Assembly: GCA_019234295.1 (NCBI GenBank)
Contig: JAFALK010000049.1
Span: forward strand, 1 to 64,000
Source: Roseateles sp.
GTDB taxonomy: Bacteria; Pseudomonadota; Gammaproteobacteria; Burkholderiales; Burkholderiaceae_C
Reading direction: 5' to 3'
Length of the DNA stretch: 64,000 nt
Made by a program: the position numbers and the translations under genes. Within the stretch, counting starts at the first letter, position 1. Each line of letters starts with the position of its first letter. The notes below the pieces were generated by a model, which did no database searches, was not told the DNA's origin, and saw only the letters and a program-made list of their open reading frames with translations. Of this stretch, positions 9,847 to 17,799 are shown in pieces.

Positions 9847-10343
9847 TCACTGCGGCGTGCTGAACACCGGCTCCGACAGCCCCTGCATGCGGGCCGCTGC
9901 GACGGGCGTGCGATCGCTGAGCACCCGCAGCTCGTTCACGCCCGCCTTCAACCACGAGGCCGGCACATTGAGCGGCTGCTTTGCAAGTCGGCCACTTGCT
10001 CGGCGATGCGTGCGAGGTAGAGCTGGCACGTGGCCACGTAGCGCGGGTCTCGGCTGCACACACGCAGGCCCGGCGTGCGCAGCAGTCAGGCCGCGAAGCC
10101 GCCGGAATCGACCTCGGCGCAGACCTAGGACCCGGGCCGCAGGATCACCTGCAGGCCTTCGTCGGCGGCCATGCGGATGTAGCTGCGCAGCTCCCGGTTG
10201 TCCGAGAAAATCCAGCGGCCGGGTTCGCGCTCTTGCTGGGATCAGAAGGCGTAGGTGGTGATTGCATTCAGGCCCTGCGCGCGCGCCTTGCGCAAGCGGT
10301 CGCGCCAGGGCGCGCGCGGGGCGTGGGGCGTGGAGCGGTTCAT
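9847..10343 (-). pseudogene. GH35 beta-galactosidase remnant, internally deleted with stop codons
   Basis: Translation of this 497-nt stretch recovers both ends of a family 35 beta-galactosidase. The 5' part gives APWRDRLRKARAQGLNAITT, then a stop where family members read FWN, then EPGRWIFSDN, VILRPGS-stop-VCAE (normally RPGPYVCAE) and further SRDPRYVAT. At about 10000 the frame changes and it jumps to the typical C-terminus PLNVPASWLKAGVNELRVL. Roughly 400 internal codons and the N-terminal signal region are missing, and at least three in-frame stops are present, so it is a relic. Its first codon overlaps the stop of the upstream permease (ATGA), showing it was once the last gene of the GalNAc operon. 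Confidence 0.85.
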
Positions 10344-12130
10344 CGTGCCTGGCTTCCAGCGAAGCGCGCTTCGATCTCTTCCAGCGTCTTGCCCTTGGTC
10401 TCCGGCATCAGGAAGGTCGCCGCCAGGAAGTAGACAACGGTGCAGCCGGACCAGAAGAAGAACATCGCCGAGTAGCCGTGCTGGCCCACCGTGGGCAGGA
10501 AGACGGCGGCGATGGTCGTGGCGACGAACTGGTTGATCAGCAGGGCGATGCTCATGCCGTTGGAGCGGATGCGCGTGGGCATCAGCTCCGACAGGGCCAG
10601 CCACACGCACACGCCCGGTCCCACGGCGAAGAAGGCCACCATGGCGAAGATGCTGGCGGCCACCCACCAGCCGTGGCTTTCGGCGGGCACGGGACCGACC
10701 CAGGCCTGCTCGATGCGCAAGGGCGTGCCCGCGGCCTCGGCTGGATCAGCGAAGGGGTTCAGGTGCAGGCGGCGGAAAAAGGCGCCGATCACACTGTCGG
10801 GTTGCACGGTGTCGGCCCGGTGGATGAGGATGGGCGGATGGCCGGGTTCGTCGCTGCGTCGGCTCACGACATTGGTGAAGGGGCCATATGCGTAAGAGAC
10901 GGTCAGCTGCTGCGGCGCACTGGCGCCGGCGATGCCACCGCCGACGCCCAGGGCCTGCTGCTGCGCGGCGTCGAAGCGGGTCTCCAGCGCATCGGCCTGG
11001 ACCTGCGCCTGCAACTGCGGCGCCACGTTCGTGCGCTCACCTTCGGCGCTACGGAACAGCAGGCCGGCGCACAGCAGCGAGAGCACGATGCCGCCACTGC
11101 CCAGCATGAGCAAGAACTTGCGGCCCTTGCGGTCGACCAGCATCACGGCCACCACCGTCATCACGGCGTTGAGCATCTTGATCGCCACGTCGGCCTGGTT
11201 GGCCACGGCGCCGGGCAGGCCGGCCTGGTTCAGGATGTTGACCACATAGGACAGGATGGAGTTGATGCCCGTGGCCTGCGTGCAGGCCAGCACCAAGCAG
11301 GCGAGCAGGAACGGCAGCACATAGCGCCGGCTCAGCAAGGAGCCGTGGGCCTCGGGGTCGGTGCTGGCGGTGTGCACGGCCTGCATCTCGCTCAGCTCCA
11401 GCTCAGCCTGTGCGGCCGTGCGCGTGCGCAGCAAGGCGCTGCGGGCTGCATCAGTGCGGCCGCGGCGCATCAGCCAGCGCGGCGACTCGGCCAGGGCCAG
11501 GCTGCCGGCGGCGAAGGCCAGGCCCGGCGTCAAGCACATCCAGAAGATGCTGCGCCAGGCATGGTCCTTGGCGGCGAACAGGGCAGCGCGCTGGGCACTG
11601 GCGTCGGCCAGCGTGCTGGCCGCAGCACCGGCGGCCTCCACGGTCTGCGCCTGGTAAAGGCCGATCAGCGCGGCGACGACCAATCCGATGGTCAGCAGCA
11701 GCTGGAACATCGCCGTGCCGCGGCCGCGGTTGTCGGCGCTCAGGCATTCGGCCAGGTACAGCGGAATCACCACGCCGATCAGGCCACCGCTGATGCCTTG
11801 CAGCAGCCGGCCCAGGAGCAGGGGCGTGTAGCCCTCGGCCAGCGCGATCACGGGGATGCTCAGCGTGAACAGGGCGCCGCTGAGCACCATGGCCCAACGC
11901 CGCCCGATCAGGTCGGCCAGGGCGCCGGCAAATAGCGAGGACAGAACGCTGCCCAACAGCACGGCCGCGACGATGAAGCTCAGCTGCTGCGCGGAGAGAT
12001 TCCAGGCTAGCGAGGCGGTGGACTCCAGATAGGGCAGGGCGCCGGCGATGATGCCCACATCGATGCCGTAGAGCAGCCCGCCGAGTCCGGCGATGAAGAG
12101 CAGATAGCGCATGGACCAGACGGGATTCAT
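10340..12130 (-). CDS. MFS sugar porter, predicted GalNAc permease (AgaP-like)
   Basis: A 596-residue sugar-porter-family MFS protein. It opens with GLGGLLYGIDVGIIAGALPY and contains the DLIGRRWAM loop, the PLYLAE motif and the C-terminal PETKGKTLEEIE signature of sugar porters. It is longer than the usual 450-500 residues because about 125 extra residues (about 360-485) form a non-membrane loop, probably periplasmic, between late helices. The ATG at 12130 follows the nagA stop by 16 nt; another ATG at 12154 overlapping nagA is possible. As the transporter of the GalNAc operon it is best read as the inner-membrane GalNAc permease, by context rather than by residue evidence. Confidence 0.88.
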   Translation of the reverse strand: MNPVWSMRYLLFIAGLGGLLYGIDVGIIAGALPYLESTASLAWNLSAQQLSFIVAAVLLGSVLSSLFAGALADLIGRRWAMVLSGALFTLSIPVIALAEGYTPLLLGRLLQGISGGLIGVVIPLYLAECLSADNRGRGTAMFQLLLTIGLVVAALIGLYQAQTVEAAGAAASTLADASAQRAALFAAKDHAWRSIFWMCLTPGLAFAAGSLALAESPRWLMRRGRTDAARSALLRTRTAAQAELELSEMQAVHTASTDPEAHGSLLSRRYVLPFLLACLVLACTQATGINSILSYVVNILNQAGLPGAVANQADVAIKMLNAVMTVVAVMLVDRKGRKFLLMLGSGGIVLSLLCAGLLFRSAEGERTNVAPQLQAQVQADALETRFDAAQQQALGVGGGIAGASAPQQLTVSYAYGPFTNVVSRRSDEPGHPPILIHRADTVQPDSVIGAFFRRLHLNPFADPAEAAGTPLRIEQAWVGPVPAESHGWWVAASIFAMVAFFAVGPGVCVWLALSELMPTRIRSNGMSIALLINQFVATTIAAVFLPTVGQHGYSAMFFFWSGCTVVYFLAATFLMPETKGKTLEEIEARFAGSQAR

Positions 12131-12146
12131 TCGTTCTTCGCTTTCT

Positions 12147-13244
12147 CTAATCATTGGCGAGGTCGATGGCCTCGCCTTCCACAAAAACCTGCAGGAGCTC
12201 GTGCGAATCGTCGAGCACCACGACGTCGGCCCAGGCACCCCCGCGCAGCCGGCCGCGCTCGTTCTCGCCGAGGTAGTCGCACGCGTTGCGCGAGAGCCGG
12301 TGCGAGGCCTCGGCCAGGTCCAGCCCCAAGCTCAGCAGATTGCGTAGCGCTTGGTCCATGGTGAGCGCACTGCCGGCCAGGGAGCCGGTGGCCAAGCGCA
12401 CGCAGCCCCTGCACTTGAAGACGCGCTGCGTGCCGAGCGCGTACTCGCCGTCGGGCATGCCCGTGGCCGAGGTGGCGTCGCTCACGCAGTAGAGCTTTGG
12501 AATCGCGCGCAGCGCGGCCTTCATGGCGCCGGGATGCACGTGCTCCAGGTCGGGGATCAGCTCGGCGTACTCGGCATGGGCCAGGGCCGCGCCGACCATG
12601 CCGGGCTCGCGGTGCTTGAGCGGCGTCATGCCGTTGAAGAGGTGGGTGAAGCCGGCTGCTCCGGCCTGCAGGGCGGCCACGCCTTCTTCGTACGTGCCCG
12701 AGCTGTGGCCCAGCTGTACGCGGATGCCGAGCTCGTTCAGGTGCGGGATCAAGGCCAGGTGGCCGGTGAGCTCGGGTGCGAGCGTCAGCACGCGGATCGG
12801 CGCGATGGCATGGAGCTGGCGAACTTTCTCCAGTGTGGCCAGCATGACCTCGGGCGGCTGAGCACCGAGGCGATGGGCGCTGATGAATGGGCCTTCCAGG
12901 TGCACGCCGAGCATGCGCGCGCAGCCGCTCTGCCGCTGGGCGATCACGCCAGCCAGGCCGTGCAATGCGCGCTCGATGGAGGCCATGCGGGCGGTCATCG
13001 TCGTGCCGAGCATGGCCGTCGTGCCGTGGCGCGCATGCGTGCGGGCCACCGTGGCGCCGGCATCGCTGCCTTCCATGATGTCCACGCCCGAGGCGCCGTG
13101 CACGTGCAGGTCGACGAATCCCGGCAGGATGCTGGGCAGTGGGCCCTTGAGCGCCGCGGGCTCGATGGCCGTGATCCGCTCTTCGAAATGCAGGTGACCG
13201 GTCACCCAGCCTTGCGGCGTGAGGATGCGTCCGCCGAGCCTCAT
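12147..13244 (-). CDS. nagA: N-acetylgalactosamine-6-phosphate deacetylase (NagA/AgaA family)
   Basis: A 365-residue amidohydrolase of the NagA family, removing acetate from N-acetylhexosamine-6-phosphate. PGFVDLHVHG, HLEGPF, LGHSSGT, HLFNGM and the VSDATSATG region carrying the catalytic aspartate are all present. In this operon, between the AgaR-type regulator and the permease and with AgaS and AgaK homologues, GalNAc-6-phosphate is the likely substrate, so agaA would be the functional name. The start overlaps the regulator stop by 4 nt (ATGA). Confidence 0.93.
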   Translation of the reverse strand: MRLGGRILTPQGWVTGHLHFEERITAIEPAALKGPLPSILPGFVDLHVHGASGVDIMEGSDAGATVARTHARHGTTAMLGTTMTARMASIERALHGLAGVIAQRQSGCARMLGVHLEGPFISAHRLGAQPPEVMLATLEKVRQLHAIAPIRVLTLAPELTGHLALIPHLNELGIRVQLGHSSGTYEEGVAALQAGAAGFTHLFNGMTPLKHREPGMVGAALAHAEYAELIPDLEHVHPGAMKAALRAIPKLYCVSDATSATGMPDGEYALGTQRVFKCRGCVRLATGSLAGSALTMDQALRNLLSLGLDLAEASHRLSRNACDYLGENERGRLRGGAWADVVVLDDSHELLQVFVEGEAIDLAND

Positions 13245-14020
13245 GCGGCGATGATGAGTTCGATGCCCATGCGCTGCAGGCCTTCGCGGTACTCGGCACT
13301 GATGCTCTCGTCGGTGACGACGGCATGCACGCGGTCCAGCATCACGATGCGGTGCAGGCTCACGCGGCCGAACTTGGACGCGTCGGTCAGCACGATGACC
13401 TTCTTGGCGCGTGCCACCATGCGAGCGTTCAGGCTGGCCTCGGCCTCGTGGTGGGTGGTGGCGCCGAACTGCAGGTCCAGGCCGTCCACGCCGAGGAAGA
13501 GCTTGTCGAAACTGTAGGCGTCGAGGCAGGCCTCGGCCTGCACGCCCTGGATGGAGAGCGACTCCTTGCGCAACTGGCCACCCGTGAGCATCAGCGTCAG
13601 GCCAGGCACGTCGGCCAGCTCCCAGGCGATGTTCAGGCCGTTGGTCATGACCGTGACGCGATCGAGGCCGCGCAGGTGGCGGGCCATGTGCTGGGTCGTC
13701 GTGCCGCTGTCGATGATGATGTTGTCGCCCGGCTCCACGAGCTTGGCCGCGGCCGTGCCGATGTGCTCCTTGAGCGCGGTGTTGATGTTGTCCTTCTGGT
13801 GGATGTTCTGCTCGGTCGGCGGTGTGCGCGTGAGCCGGGCGCCGCCGTAGGAACGCGTCACCAGACCCTGGCTCTCCAGCGCGCCGAGATCGGTGCGGAT
13901 GGTGACGGCCGACACCCCGAGCTTGGGCACCAGCTCCGCCACCTGCACCGCGCCGTGCTTGACCAGGAGTTCAAGAATCTGTTCGCGGCGCTGGCTGGTG
14001 TTTCTCATGGACATGGACAT
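13241..14020 (-). CDS. agaR: DeoR family regulator of GalNAc catabolism (AgaR-like)
   Basis: A 259-residue DeoR/GlpR-type repressor: N-terminal winged helix with the DeoR signature (REQILELLVKHGAVQVAEL, SAVTIRTDL, ESQGLVTRSYGGA), then a phosphosugar-sensing domain with IDSGTTT and KVIVLTDASKFG. AgaR is the standard regulator of GalNAc operons and is of this family. Three in-frame methionines (14020, 14014, 14008) compete as starts and none has a good ribosome-binding site. A CGAAAG box, like those in the agaS-GH31 intergenic region, lies at 14025-14030 just upstream, possibly an internal autoregulatory site. Confidence 0.9.
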   Translation of the reverse strand: MSMSMRNTSQRREQILELLVKHGAVQVAELVPKLGVSAVTIRTDLGALESQGLVTRSYGGARLTRTPPTEQNIHQKDNINTALKEHIGTAAAKLVEPGDNIIIDSGTTTQHMARHLRGLDRVTVMTNGLNIAWELADVPGLTLMLTGGQLRKESLSIQGVQAEACLDAYSFDKLFLGVDGLDLQFGATTHHEAEASLNARMVARAKKVIVLTDASKFGRVSLHRIVMLDRVHAVVTDESISAEYREGLQRMGIELIIAA

Positions 14021-14038
14021 GCAACGAAAGTCGCGAGC

Positions 14039-15379
14039 TTACAGAGCGGAAAGCAAAGCGGCATCCGGACTTTCGATCTCTTGGGTTTCAGGCAGGCAGG
14101 CGCGGCTGTAGCTTGCGATCACCTCGCTGATCTTGTGCTCGACGAGAGCCTGCGGGCGCGCCGCCAACTGGCCGGCCAGCACGGCTGCGAACTGCGTGGG
14201 CAGGTACTGGCTCAGCAGCGGCAGCGGGATGCCCTCCATCGCCAAGTTGTCGAGGTTGTCCAGGTTGTCGAACAGCCGAGCCTGGGCGGCGCGCACCGCG
14301 GGATCGCCCCAGTAGTAGCGGCAGCGGTCGCTGAAGGCGAAGCGGCGCAGCAGGCGCTGCTGCTCGGGGCTGCCAGCGTAGTGCTTGCGCCAGTGTTTGG
14401 GCTCGGCGAGCATGGCTTGGTCGAGCACCTCGGGCAGCCGGGCGCATTGCGCGGGCGGCAGCAACTCCGCTTCGATGGCGCTGAGCGCAAATAGCGCCTC
14501 GCGCAGCGCGAAGGTCAAGGCCGGGCCGACCTTGAGGATGGCGTAGTGGTCGCGCACCAGCGCGGCAAGAGAATGCTCGCTCTGGTAGTCGGTCGAATGC
14601 GCCTCGAAGACCAGGCCGGGCTGGCTGGCAACGAAGGCCGAGAGCGCCTGCGCGGCGGCGGCGTCGTAGTGCTGGACCTGGCTGTGGTCGAAGTCGACGC
14701 CGGGCTGCACCACCATCGCGATCACGCGCTGCCAAGCCGCGCGCAGGCCGGCGCTAGCAAAGGCCTGGCGGTGTACCTCCAGCGTCTGTGCGGCGGCGGC
14801 CGGTGAGGTCACGGCCAGGGCCTGCGAGAGCGAGGCCTCGCCACCGGGAACGGGCACCTCGGTGCCGATCACGTAGACGGGCGTGGGCAGGCCGGCGGCT
14901 TGGGCCGCGGCCTCGGCCACGGCGGCGAGCTCGGCCGAGCGCTTGGCCACGGTCGCGTCGTCGAGCCGCGCCGGATCGTCGGCGCAGGACATGCTGCAGT
15001 CCAGGTGGATTTTGTGGAAGCCGGCCGTCACGTAGTCGTGGATCAGCACGCGGGCGCGGGCCATGGCCTCCGCTGCGGGCAGGCCCTGCCAGGCGTTCGG
15101 GCCGAGGTGGTCGCCGCCGAGCACGAGCCGCTCGACGGGGAAGCCCAACTCGCGCGCCAGGCCCTGCACGTAGTCGCGGAAGTCGGCCGGCGTCATGCCG
15201 GTGTAGCCGCCGTACTGGTCCACCTGGTTGGAGGTGGACTCGACGAGCAGCGGCGTGCCGTGGGCCAGCGCCGTGCGCAGGGCGGCGCGCAGCACCAGCT
15301 CATGGCTGGAGCACACGCTGTAGATGCCCACGGGCTCGCCACGGCGATGGGCTTTGAGGATGGACCGAATAGCAGACAT
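14039..15379 (-). CDS. agaZ: AgaZ/KbaZ/GatZ family protein, tagatose-6-phosphate kinase or aldolase subunit
   Basis: A 446-residue member of the KbaZ/GatZ family. It was long described as the non-catalytic subunit of tagatose-1,6-bisphosphate aldolase; comparative work on GalNAc regulons has proposed that AgaZ is a tagatose-6-phosphate kinase. GIYSVCSSHELVLRAAL, GGDHLGPN, KIHLDCSM and FEAHSTDYQ are typical. No agaY/kbaY aldolase gene is in the window, so a general class II aldolase elsewhere would have to finish the pathway. The start follows the AgaK stop by one nucleotide (TGAAATG). A small 9-bp in-frame duplication gives DNLDNLDNL near residue 375. Confidence 0.88.
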   Translation of the reverse strand: MSAIRSILKAHRRGEPVGIYSVCSSHELVLRAALRTALAHGTPLLVESTSNQVDQYGGYTGMTPADFRDYVQGLARELGFPVERLVLGGDHLGPNAWQGLPAAEAMARARVLIHDYVTAGFHKIHLDCSMSCADDPARLDDATVAKRSAELAAVAEAAAQAAGLPTPVYVIGTEVPVPGGEASLSQALAVTSPAAAAQTLEVHRQAFASAGLRAAWQRVIAMVVQPGVDFDHSQVQHYDAAAAQALSAFVASQPGLVFEAHSTDYQSEHSLAALVRDHYAILKVGPALTFALREALFALSAIEAELLPPAQCARLPEVLDQAMLAEPKHWRKHYAGSPEQQRLLRRFAFSDRCRYYWGDPAVRAAQARLFDNLDNLDNLAMEGIPLPLLSQYLPTQFAAVLAGQLAARPQALVEHKISEVIASYSRACLPETQEIESPDAALLSAL

Positions 15380-15380
15380 T

Positions 15381-16322
15381 TCAATGACTCCGTTGGCGCG
15401 CCAGCAAGGCCGCACCCCGTGCGCCACCTGCATCCCCGAACACGGGCGCGCGCACCGGGGGTACGCGCAGGCCGGGGAATAGATGGCGGCTCATGGCGGC
15501 CGGTAGGCGTTCGTAGAGATAGGCAAGCTTGGACAGGCCGCCGCCGAGCACGAGGGCATGCGGGTCGTAGGCCAGGACGATCCGGGCCAGGGCGTGGGCC
15601 AGCAAGTCGAGGTGTGCCTCGAGCGTGCGCTGCGCGATGGGGTCGCCGGCGCGGGCGCGTACCTCGAGCGCGGCGGCCTCCGCGGCTTCGCCGCTCAGGT
15701 GCCGGTGCAGCCAGGCCAGGCCGGTGCCCGAGACATAGCGCTCCAGGCAGCCGCGCAGGCCGCAGGCGCAGTCGAGCACGGGCAGCTGGTAGCGCTGCAG
15801 CAGCTCGGCCGGCAGGCTCCAGTGGCCCCATTCGCCGGCAATGCCGTTGTAGCCCGTGAGCAGGCGACCGCCCACACAATAGCCGCCGCCCGCGCCGGTG
15901 CCGATGATGGCGCCGAACATGCTGGGCAGGCCTTCGGCCGCGCCGCCCTGCGCTTCGGAGAGCGCGAAGCACTGGCAATCGTTGCCGATGAAGACCGGCC
16001 GCGCCAGGCGCTCGCCGAGAGTTTGCGCGACGATGTGGCCGTTCAGCGCGGGCACGTTCGAACTCAGCTGCCGCCCGGTCACCGGATCGATGATGCCGGG
16101 CAGGCCCAGGCCCACGCTCGCCGTCAAGCCAAGCGCGGTATCGGCCTCGGTCACGAGATCGATGACCGCCTGCTCGAACGCCGCGAAATCCTCACGCGGC
16201 GTGGCGACCCGGCGGCGGTGCCGCTCATGCAGCGATCCCTCCTGCTCGACGAAGGCGACCAACTCGATCTTGGTGCCGCCGATGTCGAGGCCGTGAAAGG
16301 CCTTCGTTGCTTCAGTGCTCAT
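15381..16322 (-). CDS. agaK: ROK family GalNAc kinase (AgaK-like)
   Basis: A 313-residue ROK-family sugar kinase with the phosphate-binding DIGGTKIEL motif at the N-terminus, the catalytic GNDCQCFALSE segment, GTGAGGG, GEWGHW and the zinc-binding CACGLRGCLE loop. This is the form seen in N-acetylhexosamine kinases. In the proteobacterial GalNAc pathway AgaK makes GalNAc-6-phosphate for the deacetylase, which suits its neighbours. The gene overlaps the end of agaS by 11 nt. Specificity for GalNAc over GlcNAc is inferred from context only. Confidence 0.9.
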   Translation of the reverse strand: MSTEATKAFHGLDIGGTKIELVAFVEQEGSLHERHRRRVATPREDFAAFEQAVIDLVTEADTALGLTASVGLGLPGIIDPVTGRQLSSNVPALNGHIVAQTLGERLARPVFIGNDCQCFALSEAQGGAAEGLPSMFGAIIGTGAGGGYCVGGRLLTGYNGIAGEWGHWSLPAELLQRYQLPVLDCACGLRGCLERYVSGTGLAWLHRHLSGEAAEAAALEVRARAGDPIAQRTLEAHLDLLAHALARIVLAYDPHALVLGGGLSKLAYLYERLPAAMSRHLFPGLRVPPVRAPVFGDAGGARGAALLARQRSH

Positions 16323-17448
16323 GGATGGTGACGCCCTGGACGACCCGGTTCACCGTGCCGTCGGGGAACGGGTTGTCTGGCGTGAGGCCGAGGGCGGCCG
16401 ACTTGTTCAGCGAGAACAGCTGCGCGCCCAGCAGCCACAGCGGCGCGAGCCAGGCGTCGCTCATGCCCTCGGGGGCGACCGCATTCAGATCGGCGCCCGT
16501 CGCTGCAGGGCCGATGGACAGGCAGCGCGCGATGCCATCACGGCGGAGCTCGTCGATCAGGTCCTGCTCGTAGCGCTGGACCACGGGCTTGGCGCTGCGC
16601 AACATCAGCACGAGCGAGGCCCGGTTCAGTGCGGACTTGGGGCCGTGGCGGAAGCCCAGCGGCGTGTTGGCCATCGCCAGGGCGCGGCCAGCGGAGAGCT
16701 CGAGCACCTTCAGCGCGCCTTCCTTGGCCAGGGCCTCAAGCGGTCCGCTGCCGAGGTAGATGATGCGCTCAAAAGGCTCGCAGGCGAGCTTGGCGATGGG
16801 TTGTGCCCAGGCCTGCAGCGCGGCCTCGGCCCGATCGGCCAGTGCGGTGATGCGCCGGGGCGCGTCATGCTGCCCACCGAGCACGCAGAGCGCCGCGATC
16901 AGCATGCAAGAGAAGCTGCTCGTCATCGCAAAGCCGCGGTCGCAGCTGGCGGGCGGCATCAGCAGGTTCAGGCTGTCGGCGCGGCCCTGGGCCTGCAGCG
17001 CGAGCCGGCCCTGCGCATTGCAGGTGATGTTGAGGAAGCGCGGCGCCTTCAGGCGCTGGCGCAGCAGGTCCACGGCCGCCAGGCTCTCCGGGCTGTTGCC
17101 GCTGCGCGCGAAGGAGACGAGCAGAGTGGGTGCGTCGTCTAGATAGAGCTCGGGGTGGGTCAGCAGGCTGGTCGTCGCGACGCAGCGGACCTGGGCCGGC
17201 CAGGCGCTGTTGATCTCGTCCACGGCGATCTCGCCCACGAAGGCCGAGCTGCCGGCGCCCGTGAGGATCACGCGGTTCCCGGCCTCGTTCAGCCAAGTGC
17301 CGAGAAAGGCGCTGATGCCGGCTTTCTCACCGGCGAGCGATTGTGCGAGCGCGCGCCAGAGCTGCGCTTGCTGGGCGATTTCCTCGGCGGTGTCGGCACC
17401 GCCAATGCGCTGCCAGTCCTGAAGGTCGCGATGGAGAAGAGTGTTCAT
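16312..17448 (-). CDS. agaS: SIS-domain galactosamine-6-phosphate deaminase/isomerase (AgaS)
   Basis: A 378-residue protein with two SIS sugar-isomerase domains, first in the minus-strand operon. LTGAGSSAFVGE, SFARSGNSPESLAA and GSGPLEALAKEGALKVLELS are typical of AgaS, which converts galactosamine-6-phosphate to tagatose-6-phosphate plus ammonia. Length and motif order match AgaS rather than glutaminase-type GlmS, since no glutaminase domain is attached. It is divergent from the GH31 gene, and the 351-nt space between them is AT-rich and carries several CGAAAG boxes that are probable AgaR operators. Confidence 0.92.
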   Translation of the reverse strand: MNTLLHRDLQDWQRIGGADTAEEIAQQAQLWRALAQSLAGEKAGISAFLGTWLNEAGNRVILTGAGSSAFVGEIAVDEINSAWPAQVRCVATTSLLTHPELYLDDAPTLLVSFARSGNSPESLAAVDLLRQRLKAPRFLNITCNAQGRLALQAQGRADSLNLLMPPASCDRGFAMTSSFSCMLIAALCVLGGQHDAPRRITALADRAEAALQAWAQPIAKLACEPFERIIYLGSGPLEALAKEGALKVLELSAGRALAMANTPLGFRHGPKSALNRASLVLMLRSAKPVVQRYEQDLIDELRRDGIARCLSIGPAATGADLNAVAPEGMSDAWLAPLWLLGAQLFSLNKSAALGLTPDNPFPDGTVNRVVQGVTIHEH

Positions 17449-17480
17449 TGCTCAATTCAAAGTGCTGCGCAACGATAACG

Positions 17481-17643
17481 ATTAACTTTCGAAATGTCAA
17501 ACAAAGAAAGATAACGAAAGAATCTTAGAGCTGAATCATTGATCGAGAGACTTGAATTGCTCGAATCCGGCCCGCGACTCGGATGCAATCGTTTATGAAG
17601 CGAAAGTTAAATTCCTGAAATAAATGCATATCGAAAGATAATA
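17481..17643. promoter_or_regulatory. AT-rich divergent control region with repeated CGAAAG boxes (probable AgaR operators)
   Basis: The 351-nt gap between agaS and the GH31 gene is markedly AT-rich. It holds four copies of a box like NNCGAAAGWTAAT: CTTTCG on the opposite strand at 17486-17491, CGAAAG at 17515-17520, 17601-17606 and 17632-17637, each flanked by AT-rich DNA such as GTTAAT or GATAAT. DeoR-family AgaR of E. coli binds repeated TTTCRTTT-type boxes, which are the complement of this core. Looser TTTTCG and TTTCG boxes occur at about 17703 and 17773. The rest of the gap (17644-17799) shows only the GAGGAG ribosome-binding site of the GH31 gene. Confidence 0.6.
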
Positions 17644-17799
17644 GAGAGGATTTTCTAGTGGTTTTCACCTGATTTTCATGGTTTAGGCGCCAAAGTGCTT
17701 TCTTTTCGTTGACCTGAGCCAAGTCGATGCATAGAGTTTGCGAAACAAACGGCAATCGCAAGTGCTTTGCCGTTTCGATTTCCAGCCGAGGAGCATCAA

